A DNA stretch of 64,000 nucleotides from Hyaloperonospora brassicae (GCA_947650285.1 CANTFL010001187.1:287427-351426), one strand, 5' to 3'. Shown: positions 19,724 to 31,229, counted from the first letter of the stretch. A program made the numbers and translations. Notes: generated by a model not told the origin, from the sequence alone.

Positions 19724-20107
19724 ATGCCACCAACAACAGTGGAGGAAGGTGACAGTCCTTATCTGGTCAGTTTTGATGGATCGGCCCGAACCAAACGAAA
19801 AGTCGTGGAGTATAGTGCCATAGTGTGGAAACTCCCAGAATGGAAGATCTTGAATGTCGCAGCCGAATACGCAACAGACCTGACAGTAAACGAATCCGAA
19901 TATCGTGGCCTGCTACTAGGTTTCGATCTCCTGGCCGATCAGGCGCGGGAGCGCATCATCATTTGCGGTGATTCTAACTTAGTGGTCCGGCAGATGCGCG
20001 GAGAAATTGACTACAAGGCGCCCGGATTATAGTTGCTACGTCAAAAAGTTATGGAGACACTCCGGTCGTGGCCGATCCACGAATTTTGACACATGAAGAG
20101 TAAATGA
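19724..20107 (+). pseudogene. second (archaeal/plant-like) RNase H, A1
   Basis: A second RNase H follows the normal one. The motifs are those of the RNase HI type seen in plants and archaea: LVSFDGSARTK, NESEYRGLLLGFDLL and ICGDSNLVVRQMRGEID, giving Asp, Glu and Asp in order. The frame is open from 19724 to the TAG at 20030-20032, then readable as RSWPIHEF before decay. A2 has the equivalent at 31683-32186. An extra RNase H of this kind is known in plant Tat-lineage elements and has been reported in oomycete gypsy elements. Confidence 0.75.
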
Positions 20108-20249
20108 AATCAGAGTGATGACCGACTGGCAAGCAGCGCTTTACAACAATAGAAAGGCACGGCAATTGTATCCGATCAAGATCGTCAGACTTTACATTCA
20201 TTAAACAGGTTGGGCGAGTAATTAACACCCAAAAGTGTCGATCGGGTCG

Positions 20250-21290
20250 TGAAAAAATCTGCCGTTACTAGATCAGCCGTACGAAGACAACGGTCCCCTG
20301 AAGTGATGCAAGAGGAAGTCGTTCAGAGGATCAGAGTCGATAGTATCAGCAAGTACAGGGAGAAGAGAGTTGGATTGCCAACCTAAAAGGATTCCTAATC
20401 GGAGACATAACGAAGTTGAGTATTGAAGAAGCAAAGTTATGTGCTGGGATCGGACCCGAATATGAAGTCGACGAAGTCGGACTACTGTTTTTCTGCCCAC
20501 GATCGACGGAAGATCCAGATAGCTTCGTGGAATTGTTTCGTTTGGTGGTACCGGAACTACTGCAGCAAGATTTCCTGCATCATTATCATACAAGTCTGGA
20601 GGGCAGCCCAAGGTATTGGCAGAACATACCAGCAAATCCAATCCAAGTTCCACTGGAGAGGACTCTATCGGATTGTCCAGCGTTATGTAGGAGAAAGTGT
20701 TGATTGTAAGACGGGAAAAGGACAACCTACCCTGCGCGGCGAATCGCCGGGGAATGTCCAAAACACGTATCCATTTCAGATAATTGTTATGGATCACATT
20801 CCATTGTTGCTGCGATCTTTCAAGGGAAACACTGAGTTGCTGCTGTGGGTAGATCTGTTCTCAGGGTACGTAATCGCCAAAGCGAGTTCCTTTAGAACTG
20901 CTCAAACGATCGCAGAAAGCTACGAAGAGTGTGTGTTTCGAATATTTGAAGCCAGTGAAGCAATCCGCCATGATCGAGAGCCAAGATTCATGTCCGATTT
21001 CTTCCGAGTGTTCAACCAGATCGCGGGGCAGAAAGAGCGTGCTACTATATCATATCCACCCCAAGCAAATGGAACAGCAGAAAGAATGGTGCAGACCTTG
21101 ACGAGAGCGTTGGATATGTACGTTACAGATACGGATCAAAAAGATTGGGACAAGTACGCAGAGAGGTTGACGTTCGCCATCAATACGGCACAGGATCGCG
21201 TACGAGGAGATTCGCCATTCTACCTAATCCACGGTTGGGACCCACGATCGACGCTGGAAGCGATTCTGCCTTTGGGAAGCACCAAATGAC
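20250..21290 (+). pseudogene. degenerate integrase, A1
   Basis: Pre-integrase (IEEAKLCAGIGPEYEVDEVGLLFF) and the His pair of the zinc domain (LHHYHTSLEG) are in one frame. A frameshift near 20605 moves the rest into a frame open to 21289. There the zinc cysteines read GESVDC, so the first Cys is Ser. The catalytic triad is present: Asp in VMDHIP, Asp in HDREPRFMSDFF, Glu in NGTAERMVQ. The core ends with FAINTAQDRVRGDSPFYL and HGWDPRSTLEA. The order and wording match A2 32350-33290 closely. Confidence 0.82.
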
Positions 21291-21954
21291 GGGACCAAGA
21301 TCTAAGGATATGGCGTTTCCATATGCAATGTCATTCGTAGAGAGCGAGAGAAGCCGTTAACGATCGTCTACGGATCGCAATCCAAGATCGTGCCGATCAA
21401 CACAACACTGAGGACAGATCGCATGATATCGACGTTGGGTCGCAAGTGTCGCTCTATATGAATCGGGTGAAAGAAGGATATGCCCAAAATCTGACACATA
21501 TGTGGCATGGACCATTTCGGTGAGGAAACTTTACGGGAGACATGCGGTACGGTTTTAGATCGCGGATACGCCGTACCGACTATTCCCGTCGGTACATAAA
21601 TCCAAGCTTAAGCGAGAAAACCTTCCCGGATCGGCCAAAATACAGTTGAACGTTAAAGAGGCGGATCGCTTGGATTTTGACGAAGGTCTGCTGCTGGATA
21701 ATATCTGGTAACGCACATTAGATGAAGATGAATTCGAAGTCGAGAAGATATTTGATGTGCGATCCGGTAAGCGTACCCGTTTTGCCAGAGTGCAACGCCA
21801 GTATTTGGTGCAATGGCAGGGATAGGGCGATCCGACATGGATATACGAGGTAGACTTGAACTGTGGAATCTTGCTGCAAGAGTTCGATCGCGACCGAGTC
21901 AGCAAGAACCGCTTTGAGGTGATGCAATCACACGAAGAAGCGATGGACGAATAA
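21291..21954 (+). pseudogene. integrase tail and chromodomain-like end, A1
   Basis: Past several frame changes the tail shows FPSVHKSKLKRE (about 21580-21615) and then a chromodomain-like segment: DEDEFEVEKIFDVRSGKRTR, YLVQWQG, a TAG where the family continues, GDPTWIYEVDLNCG. It ends at TAA 21952-21954. A2 has the same end at 33690-33924 (YGDPSWVDEADLN). This is the last sense-strand coding sequence of the element. Confidence 0.65.
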
Positions 21955-22230
21955 ACGACGTGTCGTATTGGAAATTGCCTGCACGAAGGTTGCAGAGGGT
22001 GAACAAGTGAAGGTTAGATTTAATGCGATCCAGGGTATTGAGGCCCGATCGCCGTGAGTAATTAGAAAAAACAAAGGAAAAAAATTCATGTGACGATCGA
22101 CAAAGAAGAAACCGATGGAGATATCTTGGGCGATTAAACGAAATGACTGCCGGGTCGGTATGAACTACTTCGGAAAAAAACTATCGGACAAGCGATCGAT
22201 CGACGACCCTGGGTGGCCCCCGATGCGTGA
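21955..22230. other. spacer between A1 pol and the antisense gene
   Basis: No reading frame of note on either strand. It separates the 3' end of sense pol from the 3' end of the antisense gene, so the two run tail to tail. Confidence 0.5.
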
Positions 22231-24581
22231 TCAAAACTGGTTGCGCCAAGGTTTAGCGGAATCTAGACGCGTCAGCGCTGAGATCAAGTTGGGTATGTTC
22301 TTCTGAGAATCTCCCAAACCTGGGTACCATGGCCGAATCTCGATCGGTGACGGGAGATGCATGAAGAACAGATCCAGGAACAGATCCAAATCGCAGTGTT
22401 CGTTGATCATTCCCTGAAGGATAAAGCGCAATACGGTTTTCCATCGGAACCAGGTCGCGATCGCCGCTGTTTGCGCTGCTGGTGAATCCGCGCCAGCTCC
22501 GGATCTCGTTCGCGTTGCTCGGCCGGTAAGTGAATGACGTGGGTTGCTTCCCATAGAGCCTGCCGGTGTCGATTTTCGAAGTCGCTGTGCACGGTCGCAG
22601 CTCAGAGAACCATCCATTCGCGAGGAAAGAAACGGTTGTAACTTGGCTCCGATAGCGATTCCAGGGTTCTTGCTTATACAGCGCCGACACTTGTGCAGAA
22701 GTGACCAAACGCGAAATCCACTCGGATTCGGGTGTCGCAGAGTCGGAAGAAGGAGATGTGGGAGTTGTGAATACGAATCCCTTTGGCCGAGTAAAGTTCT
22801 CGAGCAGGATGCCCACGTTTGACTCCGCCACGCAAGTCAAACTTACACGTTTTGCCGACCACAGGTGCACTTGGACGTGGGATAGGGGTACCCGATCGCG
22901 GTAGCCATGAAACCTCTGATCTCAGGGTACCCGAGTTGGGTCCAAACGGTCGTATTTCGCTGCCGGAAGCAGGTCCTTCTCGGCCTTTCGCTCGTCTCTA
23001 GGCAGACTCAGTGATCCGTCGGAATCACTGGACGATTCGCCAAATAAGTCCACTTTTTAATGCCGGACGCGGCGCAGGCGGCCTCAGTCTACATATGACT
23101 GGATGCGATCCGGACTTAGAACTGGGGGGCGATCCGGACTTGGGATTCGGAAAATTCACGAGGATCGGAGCAGTGGTCGATCCTGGAGATGACGAGACGC
23201 TCTTAAGCAGTCCACGGCGCCGCGACGAAGATGGCGAATCGGACAGAAAAGCCAGCGTGTCTTCATCAGATGATTCGAAGAGATCGGTCTCTTACAGAGA
23301 CATATTACTGGCTGGTGACTTCTGCGTTTGCTTAGTTCCTGCCTCGGAATTAGATCTCGTTTTACCTGCGAGACTATAAGTAGATCGTACCGGCCCAGTG
23401 GATCGCCCTTAAGAAGCCTGGGACTTGTCAGGTTGCGCCTGCCTAGAGGATCGCGCCGACTTAGTAGAATTTTCTTTGGATCCAGAAGGTTGCGTGGGTC
23501 GCATTGGTCCCTATATCAGGGATCTACCGGTGGATTTGACCGATGGGTAAGCCTCTGACTCCATTCCGGATCGCGCCACCTTTGCTACGCGGGACGCTTG
23601 GTCATGAGATCGGGGTCCCTGGACCTATATCGCTTGCGGGTTGGTGGGGTAGCAGAAGCAGCATCTATCACCCCCAGAGGAAGGTGGAGATCGTCAGAGC
23701 CCCACTGAACTAGGCGGGCCCGGATCGCGTCGCGATCACGGACTGCCGAAAGACATTTCTGCTTCCAGTCCAACATTTAATTTTAAAGGCGATCCACTTT
23801 GGTGTTTCGATCTGCCCGGTCCGATCTCAGTCGCCGCAGATTATATTCGACATGCTGGTGTTTTCGGAGGTGGTCCTTGTAGGCCTTGGACAATTCTACT
23901 AACGCCGGCGTGGCCACCTTAACCTTCTTGTTGGCCCGTTTGAAGAGTTTTTTACACTTGGCTGCCTTCTCCGTGGTGCTTTAGAGATCGCCGCCACAGA
24001 TTTGCTCAGCGGTAGCCAGGCGCGAAGTCAAAGATTCCACTTGCTGTTGTGGTGAAGCCACTTCGCGCACCCGACGAGCCTTCTCACGCTCCAGAGCTGC
24101 GCTGGCTTGAAAGATAGCGGTCTATATCATCCGGATCTCGTCATCGTGGCCCGAACGTCTTCCTAGTTCTTCTTGAAACTCATTCGTCTTCTGGATCATC
24201 GATTGGTAATCGCACCAGAGCCTCGTAAAGCGCTGCCGGAAGTAAGTCGCTAAGCTCAGTACCAAGTAGATGTACAATCGCAGCTCCACCTGGAGCCGGT
24301 TGATCTTCAACTTCTGGCCACGCTACGCTTCTTCCAAGGCACGATAATCTGTCACAGCTGCTTCTTAAAGTTCCAGTTAGTGGTACAACGCCGCAATCTG
24401 GAAAAACACACTATCGCGATCCGCCAAAGATGGAGCACTCACCCGTGTCGACGGGAACAACGTACTTGATCCGTCAAAAGAGACCGACGGAGACAAGGGA
24501 GGAAGGATCGCTTGACCAGTTTTAAGAGGTAGCACCAGGAGGCGCGGGCGAATCGACCGGTGTAGACGAGGATAGTTCCAT
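22231..24581 (-). pseudogene. antisense gene of element A1, conserved with A2
   Basis: Function unknown. The ATG at 24581-24579 (context GGCCATGGA) is 61 bp inside the 3' LTR and begins MELSSSTPVDSPAPPG. After a frameshift, GSSTLFPSTRV parallels GSYSLLPYTRV in A2. The middle (24400-23585) is one frame with several stops and reads as a charged helical, coiled-coil-like protein (ALEREKARRVREVASPQQQ, VATPALVELSKAYKDHLRK). A serine-rich acidic part follows (ESSDEDTLAFLSDSPSSSRRR), then a conserved C-terminal region: YKQEPW, FENRHRQALWEATHV, VLRFILQG, HCDLDLFLDLFFMHLP, and the last residues SAKPWRNQF. About 780 codons in all. Conservation with A2 in this strand and frame argues for a real protein; the copy itself is dead. 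Confidence 0.75.
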
Positions 24582-24628
24582 GGCCGTAAGGGGTGCGTAG
24601 CCGATCGACACACGGTGTCGATCGCCGA

Positions 24629-24641
24629 CGAAGGGGCCGAT
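24629..24641 (+). other. polypurine-rich tract before the A1 3' LTR
   Basis: CGAAGGGGCCGAT ends at the LTR border. It is interrupted by pyrimidines, so it is weaker than the tract of element B. Confidence 0.45.
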
Positions 24642-25714
24642 TGTGGAGAAGGCGAAGGAAGAATGACGAAAGTGTGGATCGCGCAATCTACCTAAAGTGC
24701 GAAACCAGTTTGATTGGTGGAGCGCGTACGGAGATGGGTCTGTTGAGACGATTCAGGTGACCAAACGACTGATTGAAGGGAAACGACTGTCCAAGTTACG
24801 CAGGGTTGATCCACATTCTATCCTGGATACCTCTGGGTGATGTGGATCACATAATTGGTGTGGATCATATACCGCGATCCACTGTACCGCGATCCACTAA
24901 GGATCGATCCGCTATGGAGCGATCCGCTGTGGAGCGATCAACTATGGAGCGATCCACTATGGAGCGATCCGCTGTGGAGCGATCCACTGTGGAGCAATCC
25001 ACTGTACCGCGATCCACTATGGAGCGATCCACCACGGAGTACCTTCTGTGGACCACATGAGGTAAGAGATGAATGACATAGACAGGTGGTGCACAACAGT
25101 TGACCTAGCGAACAGATGGGCATAGTCAGAGGATTTGGATGTGGTTGGTTGACATTATACAGAATCAAATTTGCAACGAAAGACACACGTCGACTTCTCC
25201 CGGGCAGGATATTTGTCCTCCCGTTGAATAGATAGTCACCCACGAATCTGCGAACTTCGCCCTTCGATTGTTTGGCCAGGCGGAACATAAGTTCTTACCC
25301 CCTTCCCCACCCCCTCAACTGTGATATGACGCAGGGAACCTAACAGTTCAGATTCAAGATCGCGAGATGGCTCAAGTGATCAGAAGACTCGCGTATCAAG
25401 CATCACCCCTGACAAAGGCGACTCTGGGAGAGCGCCCAAGTTGCAAGCGATCGAGTGAAAAACTTCCACGCGATCCGCACATACGTTTGACCGGGTGAAG
25501 CATTTCCACCCAATCAACACCTATCCCTAAGACGTTCAAGTTCAGCTTCTGCTCGAGTCCACCAACAAGAGCGCAACCCGCCCCACCGACGGGTACACAA
25601 GGTTATCAAGAAGACACAGAGCACGGAATCGGGGTACCCCCTCCGTTAGTCGGCTGTCCGGGCGCCAGTGGAGAGTCGGGGTCACAAGGAATTTGTGATC
25701 ACCACTCCATCACA
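24642..25714 (+). repeat. LTR shared by A1 (3') and A2 (5')
   Basis: 1073 bp, nearly the same as 5285-6279 except for a longer minisatellite. On its left is the end of A1; on its right the gag start of A2 follows directly, so one LTR serves both elements. This suggests recombination between LTRs of two elements, or insertion of one element at the LTR of another followed by loss. Confidence 0.8.
24860..25045. repeat. 15-bp minisatellite in shared LTR, expanded
   Basis: About eleven units of the type GCGATCCACTATGGA, GCGATCCGCTGTGGA and similar, against about seven in the left LTR. Both strands are open through it because 15 is divisible by three, which creates misleading ORFs with DRS-type repeats. 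Confidence 0.8.
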
Positions 25715-27990
25715 ATGGTGCGCGTGCCCGCATCTTTTGGTGACTCGGGATTTCACCGTGAGTTCCTAAGTGGTGATGTGAAGCTTAAAAATGAATCTGG
25801 GGTAGAAGTTTTGAAGTCTAAGGGATCGCCGCAAACGAGCGAGTCAGAAAGATATCCTTTTCATTGAGCATCGGGAGGGGATCTGGTGACAAGAATATAA
25901 AAGTTGATAATCGATCACTCGATTTGGAAGAAAAATCTCGACACACGTCCTGATGTTCCTTCGGAGGCCTCCGCGGATCGTGCTACAAAGCATGATTCGA
26001 AGGGAGAAAGACCCTCGATTAAAGTCGAATAAGAGTTGCTCATAGTCACACCCGCGATCTCGTACAAAGAATAATCGAGGACGGCGAGGTTGAAAGAAAC
26101 AACGAACGATCCCGACCAACACGATCAAGTTGTGAACAAGATCGCGAAGTCGTTCAAGTTCGTGGAAAAAGAGATGAAAAACGAAGGGTAGGCAACGAGA
26201 TGAATGAGCCAAGGCGTACGAGCGGAAGATGCTCAAGAACCTACTATCAACCGACCCAGTACTCCAAGTGCTGAAGTCAAAGCTGATCGACAAGATTCAG
26301 GGTACGGTATCGACCCCGGCAAGTGCATCGAATATGCTGGAGAGAATCTACGGATCATGCAACTTTTGCATGAAGCTTGATTCGTGGCGGAGATGTTCGG
26401 CGTGAGAAAACTTTTAGAGTGTGATTAAGCTTAAATCATCTACGAATGCCGATCGTTATGCGAGAAGCTGATCCCTTTCACAGGCAAAACCAAGATTGAA
26501 GATAAAGCGAGTACCGCGATCGCGGACATCACGAAGTAATACCACGCTGGAATGTCGTAGTATGATTTCGAAGAATTCGAGATCGAGTAAGACGCTTCGA
26601 TCGTCATCCAGCAAATGTCGAGAGGACCCGGTGGATCCGCTCATCTACTTGATCGCGCCAAGGAAATCAAGGCCGAACCGCGATAGGCAGCTATACGCGC
26701 CACTGGAGATGATACATCGGCTCTAAAAGGACACCTGCTATCTTACATCGATAATGCGATGGAGTACTTTAAACAAAGACAACGGAGTCAATCCTGTCAA
26801 TAAATATATCCTAGTCAAGCGATCAAGATGCCAAGAGCTCGAGAAACCTACTCTCCGGATGTCGAGATAAAATCGGTCGAATCAAGTTAAGGCCGATCGG
26901 ATGTTGGCGATCCCGGAGGACATACCCCGTACGAATCGGAGCAGGAGGTCTCGAGGCGTTCATTAATGGCGCCTGCAGCAGTGTTAATGAATCAAGGGTC
27001 GTTTTCCCAACGTATTCGTTTTTAGTTATCGACGAGCTGAAGGAGTTACTTGGTAGAGGTCGAGACGAAGATCGCGCCAAAAGCTGGATCAGTAGAGTCA
27101 ACTTGGCGTTCCTAAGGGACAAAATACCGGATGAAGAACAATGTCTGGTTTTCGGTGATCTATTGACGGGACCGACACAGATCTGGCACAATCAACTGAG
27201 CCGCACTACTCGTCGCACGTGATAAGATCTGCTAGAAAGTTTCATGCTTCAATATCGAGGGTACGGTTATCAAATGCCAGACAGTATTACCACGCACGTA
27301 AACGACCGGATGAAACCCCGCTAGAGTAGTGCACCGATTGAATGGGGCAGCGATTCGAGCCAAGGTCGCGATTCGAGAAGGAAGACACGATACGCGGCGT
27401 GATCATGTGGAGCATTTTATTTCTACACTGGACAATGGCGATTCAGCAAAACAGCTGGCTCTTCTGCGATTGTCGGATGCCAACGACATGGAAGAGATGT
27501 TGCGTGCGTATCAGCGGATGGAAAACCGGTACACGAAGACGTCGATGGGATCGGACAAATTTCATCAGCGATCAAAAGTTAATGCAGATCAGGCACCATC
27601 AAAATCATACTGTGCAGTAAGAGCGATCAGGGTAAAAAACGATAGCAGTAGTTCGGAGTCGGATCCAAGTGGATCGGAAGAGGACGTGGACAGGCGCAGG
27701 GTATGTGCGACCACCGTCCTCACTCAAGTGCAATCAAACGAAGATCATCGTATTGTCGCATGGGGAAGCTGATCGTGTTGAGCTACGTGATCACGGAGAA
27801 TGATCGAAACCGTTTACTCACTATGGATCGATCAAGTATAATGATCGTGTCTTCTGGAAGCGATGACTTGCCAGAAGTGCGGCCGTAAAGAACATTCATC
27901 GGACAAGGGTTTCTACGCGTGTGCAGCTCGTGAAAAAGTACATGATAGTGGCAAGTGCCCTTTGTAGAAGTTAAACAATATAATTGCGCA
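25715..27990 (+). pseudogene. degenerate gag of element A2
   Basis: The ATG at 25715 sits at the same place as in A1 (first bases after the LTR) and stays open for 50 codons to TGA at 25865-25867, starting MVRVPASFGDSGFHREFL. The following 1.1 kb is badly decayed. The conserved Gag part is seen at about 27060-27310 in pieces (QYYHARKRPDETP) and then in one frame, 27329-27772 (RLNGAAIRAKV, HFISTLDNGDSAKQL). The cysteine cluster lies at 27870-27965: CQKCGRKEHSSDKGFYAC, then HDSGKC. Confidence 0.65.
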
Positions 27991-28339
27991 AGTGAAATGT
28001 GCCTACCAAGCCCGCAGGAATGTTTCCGTCCGAGGCGGAGGAGACGTTAAACTAGGACGCTCGCCAGGATGGAATCTGGTACGAGCCGAGCGTTCTAGGC
28101 TCTGCGTATATTTATTCGTTCAAATACAATTGAAGGATCAAGAAGTTAACTATCAGGCCAGATCGATCGCTAATATACGTAATGATTCGACTTGTGTCCC
28201 CGCAATTACAAGCTGGAATTAGAATTGATGAAAAACCCAATCAGCTGTGAAGATGGAGCTTGATCTTGCACCAGGTAAATCACGTGTATATTAAAAAGAC
28301 CACACCCTTTGAACATGGATTAAAAAAACAGGCTAAAGC

Positions 28340-28912
28340 GATTGAAAAGATCAATGATGAGAAAACCACTATGCTGTTTAATTTCGGTGCTGAAGTGTCA
28401 ACCATCGACACCACCTTTGCTCGCTAGGTAGGGTGCATGATCGACGAAAGCCAGACCCAAGAATGTGTCGGCATAGGGGAAAACGCATACATGACAATTG
28501 GGCGCACGAAGATCAAGATCACATTGGACGGCTGAGTAGTATATGATTTCGACGTATGGGTCGGTTATCAAGTCGGTCAAGAGACTATACTCAGCATGGA
28601 ATTCATGGCTCCGGCGGGTATTCGTTTGGATCCAGCGGACGGACGCTATGTCTACCCGATGATGTTCGCGTTTATCTAGCGGGACGTAAGCCACCCTATA
28701 GATCAAAAATTATATTGATCAACGTGAATGATCAGCAGGTGGTGATACCAGTCGGCAAACCAATAGAAGTGAGGGTAGGACTCGCGCCACGAAGCGCTAA
28801 ACTTTGGGTAATACGAGACGTGGAGTGGATATTAACAGTGACTAGCGGGCCTCGCAGGATCAACTATCTACAGCTCACGCGCCCCTGTGATCGCGAGGTG
28901 ATTTTACGCTGA
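28340..28912 (+). pseudogene. dead aspartic protease, A2
   Basis: Aligns with A1: GAEVSTIDTTFAR, CVGIGENAYMTIGRTKIKITL, then in another frame DDVRVYLAGRKPPYRSK. The catalytic Asp-Ser-Gly reads Asn-Phe-Gly (Asn codon 28380-28382), so the active site is gone, and TAG follows TTFAR. The tail LWVIRDVEWILTVTSGPRR is the lineage-specific extension also found in A1. Confidence 0.7.
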
Positions 28913-29957
28913 AGAACTCCATTGAGGCTGGGGATGGTAGCGGACACGATACCCTGATCGCAGGGATACGTGCCTATGACGTCGCGACGTTATGATGAAT
29001 GGCAGACATTAGCGTTCGAGGCTACAACTGATCGAGAACAAGTCTCACCCGAAGCGTATGAAGGACCATTGGTTGATCAGCGATCATGTTCTTCGCAGAG
29101 AAGTATTTTAAAAATCCAAGAGGTGAATACGGAAGAAGAGGCAAAAGACTGCATTGCTGACGAGTTACAAACTGATCGAAACGTTATCGACGAGGATTTA
29201 ATGCACTACGTAGGTGAGAGTGAAAGCGATGATGGCGCTATGAATAACGACCAACGATCGATCAAGGCACTTGTGACGGAGCATACAAATGACGAGACGC
29301 AAGACGATGAGCGTGTGTAAACCAGGTCGAGGGAGGCTGGCAGAGTGGTGACGCCGGCCGTGGCAGGGAAGCCCAATAGCTAGGAATCTGATTGTAGGCA
29401 AAGACGATCCATCCATCAGTCGGACGCGATCCCTGCCATAGATGGTGACGGACATAAACAGTCCAGAAATCAGTTTGACATGATCGCTAGGGACGGAAAA
29501 GGGCGGTGTGTGCAACACGAGGAAGATGTATATCTACCAACAGAAGTCTCTTCGTCGATCTCTACGATTCAAGGGTGTATGAAGGGCGATCAGTCGCAAG
29601 ATCGGCATGAGGAGCCAAGCCCTGAAGTAGAGATGATCGACGGTAAAGACACCGAGCGAGGTGTCAGCGATGTACTGCAAGATGAGTTTAGCTTTCAGAT
29701 AGACGGGAGTGCGATCAAATATAGACCGATCGACTAGTGAAACGGAAAGACGTCGTGTTGATCAAAGGACGGAGGCAGAACCTTCTACCGTGTCAACGTA
29801 TCGTAACGAAAGTGGAGAGTTGAACGCCGAGGATGTCGATCAGTACATGGCGATCCTACCGGAAGTAGTTATACCTGCGGCCTAGATATCTCGAAAGGAC
29901 ATTCAAGTGGACGACTCAGGTAAGACAAAGACGAGTGATCAAAAGAAGTTGCGGTAG
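28913..29957 (+). pseudogene. protease-RT linker, A2
   Basis: The clearest piece is 28970-29317: RRYDEWQTLAFEATTDREQ, then a strongly acidic run (EDLMHYVGESESDDGAMNN). A second acidic piece is at 29480-29737. No known domain. The like-placed stretch in A1 is more decayed. Acidic, probably disordered spacers at this place seem characteristic of the lineage. Confidence 0.5.
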
Positions 29958-31018
29958 TTGATATGGACAAATCGCCACATACTGATTGGCAAAGGTGATG
30001 CCCTACCCTCTGCGGCTCGTGGAGCAGTTTGTGATATTGATGTTGAAGACGCTAACCCGATCGCACAAAGGGTACGACCGTTCGCACCCAAGTTTCGAGA
30101 AAATCTGGCTGATCTGATTAAGGGATTACTGATGGAGCAAATAATTTGTCAGTTCACTTCTCCGTGGTTATCACCAATAGTGGTGATCATAAAGGAATTA
30201 GAGTGGACATTCGATTGTGTAGTGACTATAGACGCGTGAATCAGTTGACGAGACTGATAGTGTATCCCATGCAAGTGATCAGTGCATTGCTGCAGGATAT
30301 AGAAATAGCCATGCGATACTGCTCCTTGGATATGGCAAGTGGGTTTTGGGTGGTGGAGATGACGGAGCGAGGCAGAAAATTTTTGGCGTTTATTACACCT
30401 TCAGGCCTGTTCGAATGGCTGAGGATACCGTTTAAATTAAGGAGCGCACCGCAGATTTACCAACGCCTAATCGACAATGCGTTACACGGGTATCTGAAGA
30501 TTGGAATACGCCCCACTACGATCACCTCGAGATCATCACATCTTATCGATGTGTTTATCGACGGTGAACCAGATTCTGACATGAAGACGTCGTTGCTTGA
30601 TCGAAGGTCATACATCGACGATAGACTGATACCGTCCACGTCGTGAGAATCTCCCTACCGCAAAGTGGAACGATTGCTGGACGTATGAAATCGGTGAATA
30701 TTATCGATCAGTTTGGCTAAGAGATTCTGAGGACGACGCGAGGAATACTACCTGAGTTATCAAGTGTCTTTGGATGGATTATAAGTGAACCCAAAGAATC
30801 GAGGATCATTGGTTAATATACCATTTCCTCGTTCGCTACGATCAATGCAAATTTTTTCTGAAGAGCCTCAACTATTACAGTCGATTCATCGAGGATTTTT
30901 TGTGTACGCCGTAGTACAGTATGAATTGCGAGAAGCCGATTCCCATGCAATCCGACGAAGTTAAGACGACCCAAGAACAGAAACGGTTGCTGAGCGAAAC
31001 CAATTTTTCATATAGCCC
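29958..31018 (+). pseudogene. degenerate reverse transcriptase, A2
   Basis: The fingers are in one frame (KGDALPSAARGAVCDIDVED, LADLIKGLL, LSPIVVIIK), with a frameshift near 30190, and the palm follows in 30146-30646. Both active-site boxes are intact: SLDMASGFW with its Asp, and YIDD (30611-30622). As in A1, about 45 residues lie between NALHGY and YIDD. A stop follows at 30644-30646, and the thumb is fragmentary after that. Confidence 0.8.
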
Positions 31019-31168
31019 ACAAAGGCGATCGCGGTCGGTACCTTATCCCTGGGGTCGATCAAGAATCTCATCCAATTTCTGGGCGCGATCAGGAATCAAA
31101 CCCATTTTCTGGGAGCAATTACGATAGGTATTCACTTTTCGGGGGCGATCAGGATCCGTAAGGCAGGA
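31019..31168 (+). repeat. five 30-bp repeats coding a decapeptide, A2
   Basis: Units start at 31019, 31049, 31079, 31109 and 31139. The sense frame gives TKAIAVGTLS, LGSIKNLIQF, LGAIRNQTHF, LGAITIGIHF and SGAIRIRKAG. The number of units and the AI core agree with A1 11338-11487 although the DNA is quite different. Confidence 0.75.
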
Positions 31169-31229
31169 GTCGCTGGAAGAAATGGACGATCGCATTCACT
31201 TTCATGAAACAGAAGATAGCGGCTACACT

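Larger units (their letters stand above)
5285..25714 (+). mobile_element. Ty3/gypsy LTR retrotransposon A1, interrupted by element B
   Basis: Two LTRs (5285-6279 and 24642-25714) bound a degenerate internal region in the order gag, protease, RT, RNase H, second RNase H, integrase, chromodomain, followed by an antisense gene. Element B (11763-19462) splits the first RNase H. Without B the element is about 12.7 kb. Outside their short tandem repeat the two LTRs differ at about 19 of 680 positions by eye, yet every coding domain carries stops or frameshifts and the RT has lost a catalytic aspartate. It is dead, at least as an autonomous element. I see no target duplication, because the right LTR is directly joined to the internal part of A2. 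Confidence 0.85.

Noticed and set aside
24855..25288. ORFs through the LTR minisatellite on both strands
   Set aside because: A 15-bp period keeps any frame open; the sequence is LTR promoter DNA.
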